Source of the DNA: Chloroflexota bacterium
GTDB lineage: Bacteria; Chloroflexota; Limnocylindria; Limnocylindrales; CSP1-4
Direction: 5' to 3'
NCBI GenBank assembly: GCA_013695255.1
Contig: JACDAV010000327.1
Coordinates: 1 to 9,015 of the forward strand
DNA length: 9,015 bases
Part shown: positions 1-5,194 of the stretch, piece after piece
How positions within the stretch are numbered: the stretch's first letter is position 1
Layout of the letters: each line of letters begins with the position of its first letter
Position numbers and translations under genes: made by a program
Notes under the pieces: generated by a model
What the model was told of the DNA's origin: nothing
Database searches by the model: none
What the model saw: the letters and a program-made list of their open reading frames with translations, nothing else

Positions 1-66
1 GCTTGGTTGGGTGGTCTTGGCCTTTGGCTTCTTCTTCTCTTTGCTCGGTCGATCTCGAGAGCCCAT
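1..66 (-). CDS. Lysine-rich small hypothetical protein, N-terminal part only
   Basis: Only the first 22 codons are in the window; the gene runs off the left edge. The ATG at 66 is preceded by a textbook Shine-Dalgarno GGAGG (CCTCC at 74-78 on the + strand) seven bases upstream, the best ribosome site in the window, which decides the start. The peptide begins MGSRDRPSKEKKKPKAK and is strongly basic with a KEKKKPKAK stretch. I do not recognise a family with certainty; short proteins of this shape occur as uncharacterised ORFs in many bacteria. It lies 42 bp after the tgt stop on the same strand, so it probably belongs to the ruvB-DUF2905-tgt transcript. It could be a small nucleic-acid-binding protein or the basic N-terminus of a longer protein; the sequence here cannot decide. 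Confidence 0.6.
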   Translation of the reverse strand, partial: MGSRDRPSKEKKKPKAKTTQPS

Positions 67-73
67 CGCTTCG

Positions 74-78
74 CCTCC
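74..78 (-). promoter_or_regulatory. Shine-Dalgarno of the small lysine-rich ORF
   Basis: GGAGG on the minus strand, seven bases before the ATG at 66. It is a perfect match to the anti-SD core and contrasts with yebC, ruvB and hisA, which show no SD. Confidence 0.65.
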
Positions 79-108
79 GCGTCTTTCTGAAGACTACCGA
101 TCGATCCT

Positions 109-1299
109 TCACGCCGACTTCTCTACGCCTTCACCGCCACTTACCCGGCCCGCGCGAACGCGGAGTCCAGACATCGTTGCGGGGAAGGTTCCGGCCCGGA
201 TCGAAGCTCGGATCCTTGCCATGAAGTCTAGGGTGAAGGTCAGGTTGTGACAAGTCGCCAGCCGGTAGCCGAGCAGTTCCCGCGCCCGGAACAGATGGGC
301 CAGATAAGCCCGCGAAAATCGCCGGCAGGCAAGGCACGGGCAGTCGTCCTGGATCGGACCCGGGTCGTCCATGAACTGCTGGTTGCGGATGTTCAGCCGG
401 CCACCGGGGACCCAGAACTGGCCGTTGCGCGCGACCCGCGCCGGCAGGACCGAATCGAATAGGTCCACGCCGCGATGGACCGCCTCGAGCAGGTCCGACG
501 GCGAGCCGAGGCCCATCAGGTAGCGCGGCCGCGGATCTCCCGCGAGGAGCGGCACGACGAGGTCGAGGGTCGCATTCCGCTGCTCTGCCGTCTCGTCGCC
601 GGCGAGCCCGCCGATGTTCAGCCCATCGAACGGCAGCCCAGCGATGAACCGCGTCGACGCGGTTCGCAGATCCGGATCGAGGCCGCCCTGGATGACCCCG
701 AACAGCGCCTGGTCGTCCCGAGCGTGCGCGGCGAGCGACCGCTCCGCCCAGCGGTGCGTGCGCGCTGTGGCGTCGGCGACGACCGGCAGCGGCGAGAGCG
801 GCGTGACGGGCTGGTCGAAGGCGACGGCGACGTCCGCGCCGAGCGCCTCCTGGACGGCCATGGCGTGCTCCGGCGTGAACCGGTGGACCGATCCGTCGAG
901 GTGACTCCTGAACGTCACGCCGTCATCGTCGACCACCCGCAGGTCGCCGAGCGACACGACCTGGAACCCGCCCGAGTCGGTCAGGATCGGCCGGTCCCAG
1001 GCCATGAACCGGTGCAGGCCGCCGAGCCGCCGGATGCGCTCGTGTCCGGGCCGCAGGTAGAGGTGATACGTGTTGGCGAGGACGATCGTCGCGCCGGCCG
1101 CCGCGATCTCGTCCGGGTCGAGGGCCTTGACGGTGGCATTCGTGCCGACGGGCATGAACTGCGGCGTCTCGACCACGCCATGCGGCAGGTGGAGCCGCCC
1201 GACCCGACCCCGCGTCGAGCCGTCCGTGGGCGGCGGGACGAGGACGTCGTAGCTGGCGACGCGCCCGCGGAAAGAGGACGTCGACGCGACGGGCGTCAT
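109..1299 (-). CDS. tgt: tRNA-guanine(34) transglycosylase (Tgt)
   Basis: Replaces guanine 34 in the wobble position of GUN-anticodon tRNAs with a 7-deazaguanine base (queuosine pathway, cytosol). The 396-aa protein, slightly long for the family, shows the TIM-barrel Tgt signatures: TDSGGFQ at 107-113 (Asp108), base-recognition Asp162 in AFDQPVTP, FGVIQGG at 200-206, GGLAGDE at 230-236, and the nucleophile Asp282 in FDSVLPARVARNG. The zinc site is complete: Cys320, Cys322, Cys325 and His351, with the usual 26-residue step to the His. The ATG at 1299 overlaps the DUF2905 stop by 4 nt (ATGA), so translation is probably coupled. Odd points: Pro164 stands where bacterial preQ1-type enzymes have Cys158 (Zymomonas numbering), Gly234 stands at the Val233 position, and FDSVLP replaces the common FDCVLP. 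The enzyme looks catalytically intact, but its preferred base is open. No queA or other que genes are in the window. Confidence 0.96.
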   Translation of the reverse strand: MTPVASTSSFRGRVASYDVLVPPPTDGSTRGRVGRLHLPHGVVETPQFMPVGTNATVKALDPDEIAAAGATIVLANTYHLYLRPGHERIRRLGGLHRFMAWDRPILTDSGGFQVVSLGDLRVVDDDGVTFRSHLDGSVHRFTPEHAMAVQEALGADVAVAFDQPVTPLSPLPVVADATARTHRWAERSLAAHARDDQALFGVIQGGLDPDLRTASTRFIAGLPFDGLNIGGLAGDETAEQRNATLDLVVPLLAGDPRPRYLMGLGSPSDLLEAVHRGVDLFDSVLPARVARNGQFWVPGGRLNIRNQQFMDDPGPIQDDCPCLACRRFSRAYLAHLFRARELLGYRLATCHNLTFTLDFMARIRASIRAGTFPATMSGLRVRAGRVSGGEGVEKSA

Positions 1300-1517
1300 C
1301 GACGGTTGACGACGTTGAGCACGATCGTCAGGACGAGGCTGACCAGAAGCATCGTGCCGAGCGGGATGAAGACGCGCACGTTCTCGCCCTCGATCCGGAC
1401 GTCACCCGGCAGCCGGCCGAGGAACGGGATGTTCGGCGAGAGAACGAGGACGACACCGACGATGGCGAGGACGATGCCGCCGACGATGAGCAGCCGCCCG
1501 AGGTCCAGTCCATCCAC
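1296..1517 (-). CDS. DUF2905 family small membrane protein
   Basis: A 73-residue protein with two hydrophobic segments (about 8-28 and 50-68) flanking a short polar loop containing LGRLPGDVRIEGENVRVFIPLG, the hallmark of the DUF2905 family (function unknown). It is likely a two-pass inner-membrane protein. The start is GTG at 1517, directly abutting the TAG stop of ruvB (1518-1520) with no gap; an ATG four bases further in is out of frame. The stop overlaps the tgt start. DUF2905 genes are often seen beside ruvB and queuosine genes (ruvB-DUF2905-queA in other phyla), so the placement supports the family call. No catalytic residues are evident and I assign no function. Confidence 0.88.
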   Translation of the reverse strand: MDGLDLGRLLIVGGIVLAIVGVVLVLSPNIPFLGRLPGDVRIEGENVRVFIPLGTMLLVSLVLTIVLNVVNRR

Positions 1518-2597
1518 CTAGCCCGACCCTGCGGGCGGGTCCGCCCACAGGGCGACCATCTCCGGCTCGGCGCGGCGTGGCGGCGGAACCTCGAAGCCGA
1601 GCCGCGAGAGGTGCTGGCGCGCGGCCTCGGTGGCGATCCGGCCCTGCGGCGTCCGATCGATGAACCCGAGCCGGAGCAGGAATGGCTCGTACACGTCCTC
1701 GATCGTCTCGACCTCCTCGGACAGCACGGCGGCCAGCGCCTGGACCCCCACCGGCCCCGACCCGAACTTCTGGACGATCGCGGCCAGGAGCTTGCGGTCC
1801 GTCGAGTCGAGCCCCTCGTCATCGATCTCCATCGCGCGCATCGCGTCGGTCGCCGTCCGCTCGTCCACCCGGCCGTCGCCATGAACCTGGGCGTGGTCGC
1901 GGACCCGCTTCAGCAGCCGGTTCACGATCCGGGGCGTGCCGCGGCCGCGCCGGGCGATGGCTCGCGCCGCCTCGGGCTGAACCTCGACGCCGAGGATCCT
2001 CGCCGACCGGTTGACGATCGCCACCAGCTCGTCCTCGCCGTAGAAGTCGAGGCGATACGTGGCGCCGAAGCGGTCGCGCAGCGGCGAGGAGATCCTGCCC
2101 GCTCGGGTCGTTGCGCCGACCACGGTGAACGGCTTGAGGCTGAGCCGAAGGCTGCGCGCGCTGGGGCCCTTGCCGATCATCACGTCGAGCGCGTAGTCCT
2201 CCATGGCCGGGTAGAGAATCTCCTCGACCGCCCGGTTGAGACGGTGGATCTCGTCGATGAACAGAACGTCGCGCTCGTCGAGCGCGGTGAGGATCGCAGC
2301 GAGATCGCCCGCCCGCTCCACGGCCGGCCCGCTCGTGTACCGGATGTTCACCCCGAGCTCGCGGGCGACGATCGTGGCGAGCGTGGTCTTGCCGAGACCC
2401 GGCGGGCCGTAGAGGAGGACGTGGTCCGCCGCTTCTCCCCTCCCCCGGGCCGCCTGGAGCAGGACGGAGAGGTTGGCCTTGACCTCGCGCTGCCCGATGT
2501 ACTCGTCGAGCGTCCGCGGCCGCAGGGTGCCCTCGATCGCCACGTCCGCGTCGTCGATGAGGTCCGCTTCGAGGAGCCGGGACACGTCGTCGGTCAT
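1518..2597 (-). CDS. ruvB: Holliday junction branch migration DNA helicase RuvB
   Basis: AAA+ motor of the RuvAB complex, which drives branch migration of Holliday junctions in recombinational repair. With the ATG at 2597 the protein is 359 aa and begins MTDDVSRLLEADLIDDAD. Visible motifs: the family N-terminus LRPRTLDEYIGQ (25-36), Walker A GPPGLGKTT (64-72), Walker B LFIDEIH (112-118), sensor 1 GATTR (161-165), the arginine-finger segment SPLRDRFG (171-178), sensor 2 around GTPRIVNRLL (220-229), and a C-terminal winged helix with FGSGPVGVQALA and the EPFLLRLGFI segment. An in-frame upstream start at 2687 would add 30 residues with no family match and would run through the LexA-like box, so I reject it. 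There is no Shine-Dalgarno; a -10-like TAGATT ends 7 bases before the ATG, suggesting a leaderless mRNA. It is separated from ruvA by 517 bp but heads the ruvB-DUF2905-tgt block. Confidence 0.97.
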   Translation of the reverse strand: MTDDVSRLLEADLIDDADVAIEGTLRPRTLDEYIGQREVKANLSVLLQAARGRGEAADHVLLYGPPGLGKTTLATIVARELGVNIRYTSGPAVERAGDLAAILTALDERDVLFIDEIHRLNRAVEEILYPAMEDYALDVMIGKGPSARSLRLSLKPFTVVGATTRAGRISSPLRDRFGATYRLDFYGEDELVAIVNRSARILGVEVQPEAARAIARRGRGTPRIVNRLLKRVRDHAQVHGDGRVDERTATDAMRAMEIDDEGLDSTDRKLLAAIVQKFGSGPVGVQALAAVLSEEVETIEDVYEPFLLRLGFIDRTPQGRIATEAARQHLSRLGFEVPPPRRAEPEMVALWADPPAGSG

Positions 2598-2604
2598 CGT
2601 CGGG

Positions 2605-2610
2605 AATCTA
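2605..2610 (-). promoter_or_regulatory. Putative extended -10 of ruvB (leaderless)
   Basis: On the minus strand TGG-TAGATT lies upstream of the ruvB ATG: TAGATT matches TATAAT at 4 of 6 and carries the TG of an extended -10. Only seven bases separate it from the start codon, so transcription would begin at or near the A of ATG. No good -35 hexamer is seen; that position is occupied by the LexA-like box. Confidence 0.4.
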
Positions 2611-2627
2611 CCATGCTCAAGTCGATA

Positions 2628-2643
2628 TCGTACGGATGTTCGA
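2628..2643 (-). promoter_or_regulatory. LexA/SOS-box-like operator upstream of ruvB
   Basis: TCGTACGGATGTTCGA (plus strand; minus strand TCGAACATCCGTACGA) matches the Gram-positive/actinobacterial LexA dyad TCGAAC-N4-GTTCGA at 11 of 12 arm positions. The box ends 30 bases before the ruvB start and is centred about 38 bases upstream, over the expected -35 of the leaderless promoter, a position where repressor binding would block polymerase. SOS control of ruv genes is established in several bacteria; its use here is inferred from the site alone. Confidence 0.6.
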
Positions 2644-2672
2644 ACCGGCGGCGATGCTCGCCAGCACGACCC

Positions 2673-2841
2673 TGCGCCGTCTACCAATCCCCGTGGTAGC
2701 GGGCGCGCCGCGCGTCGCGGTCGAGTCGGCGGTCGTGCACGAGACGTGCGGTCGGGGCGCGCGATCTGCGCCTGCGATCGCCGTGGTTGGTAGGTGGCGC
2801 CGACTCGGAGCCCGCGACCACCCGGATTGGTAAATGGCGCA
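2673..2841. repeat. 169-bp segment bounded by 32-bp imperfect inverted repeats
   Basis: The left arm 2673-2704 and the reverse complement of the right arm 2810-2841 agree at 27 of 32 positions, including uninterrupted blocks TGCGCC, TACCAATCC, GTGGT and GCGGGC. A third partial copy lies inside: TTGGTAGGTGGCGC (2787-2800) repeats TTGGTAAATGGCGC (2827-2840) exactly 40 bp apart, and the left arm holds TTGGTAGACGGCGC on the minus strand (2674-2687). The left arm also contains its own small dyad, CTACCA-N7-TGGTAG (2681-2699). There is no convincing ORF inside. It could be a miniature inverted-repeat element, a remnant, or a cluster of protein-binding sites. Confidence 0.6.
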
Positions 2842-2854
2842 TTCCGCCTTCGTT

Positions 2855-2874
2855 GGGGTGCCGCTGGCGACCCC
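2855..2874. other. Small hairpin in the ruvA-ruvB gap
   Basis: GGGGTGCC pairs with GGC-g-ACCCC around a 3-base GCT loop (8 bp with one bulged base). No T-tract follows on either strand, so terminator function is not supported. A second compact palindrome, CGCCCG-TC-CGGGCG, lies at 2932-2945. Confidence 0.35.
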
Positions 2875-2883
2875 TCGCCGATA

Positions 2884-2902
2884 GATCCTGTCTAACGGTC
2901 AC
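2884..2902 (+). repeat. Truncated copy of the left arm of the 93-nt hairpin element
   Basis: GATCCTGTCTAACGGTCAC matches GATCCTGTCGAACTGTCAC at 2958-2976 at 17 of 19 positions, 74 bp apart in direct orientation. The similarity stops there and no matching right arm is seen nearby, so this looks like a truncated or decayed copy of the larger element. Confidence 0.5.
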
Positions 2903-2957
2903 GGCGTGCGGGTTGGGACGAGCAGTCGGGTCGCCCGTCCGGGCGTCCGTGCACGGG

Positions 2958-3050
2958 GATCCTGTCGAACTGTCACCAGACGCAGGTGCTGGCATTTTCG
3001 CGAGGCGAAGTGGCAGCCTTGGCGTCGCGTGGTGGCGATCTGGCAGGATC
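2958..3050 (+). repeat. 93-nt palindromic hairpin element (REP/MITE-like or structured RNA)
   Basis: The whole segment folds on itself. Outer stem: 2958-2978 with 3030-3050, 21 positions of which 15 are Watson-Crick, 4 are G-U (as plus-strand RNA) and 2 mismatch. Then GACGC (2979-2983) pairs with GCGTC (3022-3026), leaving 3027-3029 bulged; GCTGGCA (2988-2994) pairs with TGGCAGC (3011-3017) with one mismatch; and 2996-3001 pairs with 3005-3010 around a GAG loop. The termini are GATCCTG and CAGGATC. The transition-type mismatches are mostly G-U-compatible on the plus strand, so plus-strand RNA folds better than minus. No ORF-like signal is seen. By analogy it is either a dispersed palindromic repeat or a structured RNA; I cannot tell which from one copy and a fragment. 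Confidence 0.7.
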
Positions 3051-3053
3051 GCC
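3034..3053 (-). terminator. Possible weak terminator hairpin downstream of ruvA
   Basis: GGCGATC-N6-GATCGCC is a perfect 7-bp inverted repeat about 60 bp beyond the ruvA stop. No U-run follows in the ruvA direction, so a standard intrinsic terminator is not supported. It overlaps the right arm of the 93-nt hairpin and would compete with it. Between it and the ruvA stop lies a very GC-rich stretch with a 16-bp direct repeat (CCCGCTGCCGCCCCGC at 3053-3068 and 3074-3089). Confidence 0.25.
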
Positions 3054-3114
3054 CCGCTGCCGCCCCGCCGCGGCCCGCTGCCGCCCCGCGCTGCCGCCGC
3101 ACCGCCCCGGCGGC

Positions 3115-3717
3115 TCACTCCCGCAGCAGGCTCCGCAGCGCGGCCTTGACCCGATCCTCCAGCGACGACCCGATCCCGACGTCGCTCAGCGCAGTCCGCG
3201 ACGCCTCCCGCGCCTCACCCACGGAATAGCCGAGCGCCTGGAGCGCCGCCACGATCTCCCCCTCGCCGGTCCCCGCCCCGCCACTCCCGGCCGCGGCCGT
3301 CGACGCGGCCACGCCGGCCGCCGCGACCTTCTCCTTGAGCTCGAAGATCACCCGCTCGGCGAGCTTCCGGCCGATCCCCGGGATCGAGACGAGGACCGCC
3401 TGGTCCTGCTGCATGATCGCGAGCTGGAGATCGGGCGTCGGGCGCGAGCCGACGATCGCGAGCGCCACCTTGGGGCCCACCCCGGTCACCGTCAGCAGGA
3501 GGTTGAAAAAGCCCAGCTCCTCCGACGTCCGGAACCCGAACAGCGCCTGCTGGTCCTCGCGAACGAGATGGAACGTGTGCAGCTTGAGCGTCGAGCCGGG
3601 GACGGCGGCAGCGATCACGGAGGGCGCCGCGAACACGCGGTACCCGATCCCGCCGACCTCGATCACGAGCGACTCGAACGCGACGGCGCCGACCCGGCCC
3701 TCGACCGAGGCGATCAC
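3115..3717 (-). CDS. ruvA: Holliday junction branch migration protein RuvA
   Basis: Tetrameric junction-binding subunit that loads RuvB and holds the four-way junction square-planar. The 200-aa protein has the usual three domains: an OB-fold (1-64, MIASVEGRVG, VGGIGYRVFA, HTFHLVREDQQALFGF); a double helix-hairpin-helix domain with hairpins GVGPK (79-83) and GIGRK (114-118) followed by LAERVIFELKEK; an Ala/Gly-rich flexible linker (about 131-153); and the RuvB-contacting C-terminal domain (EIVAALQALGYSVGEAREA to the end LEDRVKAALRSLLRE). The start is GTG at 3717, inside a GTGA overlap with the ruvC stop. It is the last gene of the yebC-ruvC-ruvA block; ruvB does not follow directly as it does in many genomes. 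Confidence 0.97.
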   Translation of the reverse strand: MIASVEGRVGAVAFESLVIEVGGIGYRVFAAPSVIAAAVPGSTLKLHTFHLVREDQQALFGFRTSEELGFFNLLLTVTGVGPKVALAIVGSRPTPDLQLAIMQQDQAVLVSIPGIGRKLAERVIFELKEKVAAAGVAASTAAAGSGGAGTGEGEIVAALQALGYSVGEAREASRTALSDVGIGSSLEDRVKAALRSLLRE

Positions 3718-4310
3718 GACCGCCCGGCCGCCCTCTCGCGCGCCACCGCTTCCCGCACCGCCCGGTCGTACGCGGTCTCGCCGCGGACCATCGGCGCCGC
3801 CGCGGCACGGTCGAGCACCGCCGCGCCGAGCTGCTCCCCGACCCGCTCCCGGTTGGCGACGCAGATCGCGACCGCCAGCGCGTCGGCGGCATCGTCCGGC
3901 GTCGGCAGCTCGGTCATCCCGAGGACCACCTTGACCATCCGCTGGACCTGTTCCTTGTCGGCCGCGCCGTAGCCGGTAACCGCGACCTTGACCTCGTTCG
4001 GGGTCGCCTCGCGGACGACGGCGCCGGCCTCCGCGCAGGCCAGCAACACGACCCCGCGCGCCTGCCCCACGCCAAACGCCGTTTGCGCGTTGCGCGAGAA
4101 GAACAGTCGCTCCACCCCGACCAGCGCCGGCCGGTGGAGCACGATCAGGTCGGCGACGAGACGGTGGATCCGGAGCAGGCGCTCCGGCAGGCCCTCGTCC
4201 GGCGAGGTCACGAGGCAGCCGTGGTCGACGGCCCGGAGGTCAGCGCCCGTCCGTTCGACGAGCCCGTAGCCGAGTGCGGCGGTCCCCGGGTCGATCCCGA
4301 GGACGATCAC
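3714..4310 (-). CDS. ruvC: Crossover junction endodeoxyribonuclease RuvC
   Basis: Holliday-junction resolvase with an RNase H-like fold; it nicks opposing strands of the junction together with RuvAB. The acidic metal-binding residues are present: Asp7 in GIDPGT, Glu67 in VGVERLFF, and Asp140/Asp143 in PDDAADALAVA. The segment FFSRNAQTAFGVGQARGVVLLA is typical. At 198 aa it is longer than the common 165-175; the extra residues form a C-terminal tail after ANRER (about 155-198) rich in Ala, Arg and Glu. The start is GTG at 4310, overlapping the yebC stop (GTGA); the protein begins directly with the first beta strand MIVLGID, so no later start is possible. Confidence 0.96.
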   Translation of the reverse strand: MIVLGIDPGTAALGYGLVERTGADLRAVDHGCLVTSPDEGLPERLLRIHRLVADLIVLHRPALVGVERLFFSRNAQTAFGVGQARGVVLLACAEAGAVVREATPNEVKVAVTGYGAADKEQVQRMVKVVLGMTELPTPDDAADALAVAICVANRERVGEQLGAAVLDRAAAAPMVRGETAYDRAVREAVARERAAGRS

Positions 4311-5059
4311 CCCGCGATCTCGGCGAAGACGTCCTCTGGGATGTCGAAGTTGGCAGTGACCCGGGACACGTCGTCGAGCTCCTCGAGCAGCTCCACCAGC
4401 CGCACCGCCTGCCGCGCGCGCCCCGAGTCCAGCTCGACCGTCTGCCTGGCGACCATCGTCGACTCGGCCGAGTCGACGGTGATCCCGCCATCCTCGAGCG
4501 CCTTGCGCACCGCCTCGAGCTGCCCCGGCTCGGTCAAAATCTCGATCGCCTCGTCGTCCTCGGTGTGGACGTCGTCTGCGCCGGCGTCGATCGCCGCCAG
4601 GGCCACCTCGTCCGGGTCCACCCCGTTGCGCGTGACCGTGATCAGCCCCCGTGGCTCGAACTGCCAGGCGACCGCGCCGGAGCCGGCCAGCTGGCCGCCG
4701 GTCTTGGTGAAGATCGAGCGGACCTCCGCTGCCGTCCGGTTCCGGTTGTCCGTCTGCGTCTCAACCAGGACGGCCACGCCACCCGGCCCGTACCCCTCGT
4801 AGACGATCTCCTCGTACTGGACCGCGTCCCCCCCGCCGGTCGCCTTGTCGATCGTCCGCTTGATGTTGTCGGCCGGCATGTTGACCGAGCGGGCCTTCTC
4901 GATCGCCAGCCGAAGTCGGTAGTTGGCGTCAGGGTCACCGCCGCCCTGCCGCGCGGCCACGCTGATCTCGCGCGCGACCTTGGTGAAGAGCGCCCCACGC
5001 TTGGCGTCGTTGGCGCCCTTCTGGCGCTTGATCGTGGACCACTTCGAATGACCTGACAT
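4307..5059 (-). CDS. yebC: YebC/PmpR family protein (translation/regulatory factor)
   Basis: The 250-aa protein opens with the family signature MSGHSKWSTIKRQKGANDAKRGALFTK and carries NMPADNIKRTI (60-70), YEGYGPGGVAVLVE (87-100) and TDNRNRT (103-109). The length is normal. The family was long annotated as a DNA-binding transcriptional regulator; more recent work connects YebC/TACO1 proteins to ribosome function at difficult, for example proline-rich, stretches. The sequence does not decide between these. It heads the yebC-ruvC-ruvA block, an order seen in many bacteria. The ATG at 5059 has no Shine-Dalgarno; a good -10 (TATACT) ends eight bases upstream, suggesting a leaderless transcript. 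Confidence 0.96.
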   Translation of the reverse strand: MSGHSKWSTIKRQKGANDAKRGALFTKVAREISVAARQGGGDPDANYRLRLAIEKARSVNMPADNIKRTIDKATGGGDAVQYEEIVYEGYGPGGVAVLVETQTDNRNRTAAEVRSIFTKTGGQLAGSGAVAWQFEPRGLITVTRNGVDPDEVALAAIDAGADDVHTEDDEAIEILTEPGQLEAVRKALEDGGITVDSAESTMVARQTVELDSGRARQAVRLVELLEELDDVSRVTANFDIPEDVFAEIAG

Positions 5060-5067
5060 CGGGCGCG

Positions 5068-5073
5068 AGTATA
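5068..5073 (-). promoter_or_regulatory. Probable -10 box of the yebC-ruvC-ruvA operon
   Basis: TATACT on the minus strand matches TATAAT at 5 of 6 and lies eight bases before the yebC ATG, so the mRNA would start at or next to the start codon. No recognisable -35 lies 16-18 bp further upstream. The 135-bp divergent region 5060-5194 also has to hold the promoter of the EF-G-like gene. Confidence 0.5.
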
Positions 5074-5078
5074 CCGGC

Positions 5079-5084
5079 TAAGAT
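5079..5084 (+). promoter_or_regulatory. Possible -10 box for the EF-G-like gene
   Basis: TAAGAT matches TATAAT at 4 of 6 and is the only AT-rich hexamer in this strongly GC-rich divergent region. It would give a 5' leader of about 100 bases. The -35 is unclear: CTGACA at 5053-5058 is 5 of 6 but the spacing is too long (20 bp). Confidence 0.25.
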
Positions 5085-5177
5085 GGCCGGACCGCGGGAT
5101 CGGAGCCCGGCTCCACCCGTCCCGACGACCGTCTCCGGCGCCCGCCGCCCGAGTCCGCGTGGCGCCGTCCAGAGCCC

Positions 5178-5184
5178 GGGAGGA
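5178..5184 (+). promoter_or_regulatory. Shine-Dalgarno deciding the EF-G-like start
   Basis: GGGAGGA lies ten bases before the ATG at 5195. It favours this ATG over the GTG at 5159, which lies upstream of the SD, and over the second ATG at 5201, which is 16 bases away. Confidence 0.6.
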
Positions 5185-5194
5185 CGCCCAGTCG

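Noticed and set aside
2598..2687. Upstream in-frame start of ruvB at 2687 adding 30 residues
   Set aside because: The extra residues match nothing in the RuvB family and the extension would translate across the LexA-like box and -10; the ATG at 2597 gives the normal N-terminus.
475..2699. Long plus-strand open frames over tgt and ruvB (475-1521 and 1611-2699)
   Set aside because: They lie antisense to two clearly recognised genes with intact motifs, show no family resemblance and have Arg/Asp-rich shadow composition.
3051..3110. GC-rich direct repeats after ruvA considered as a CRISPR or tandem-repeat array
   Set aside because: Only two 16-bp copies 21 bp apart in extreme GC-rich, low-complexity sequence; no spacers and no array.
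2681..3118. 145-codon minus-strand ORF, and overlapping plus-strand ORFs (2787-3149, 2906-3229), filling the ruvA-ruvB gap
   Set aside because: No SD, no recognisable domain, Arg/Pro/Ala-rich low-complexity translation, and they run straight through the inverted repeats and the hairpin element, which explain the sequence better.
5159..5194. GTG start at 5159 for the EF-G-like gene
   Set aside because: It precedes the clear GGGAGGA SD at 5178-5184, and the added residues do not belong to the G domain; the ATG at 5195 has correct spacing.
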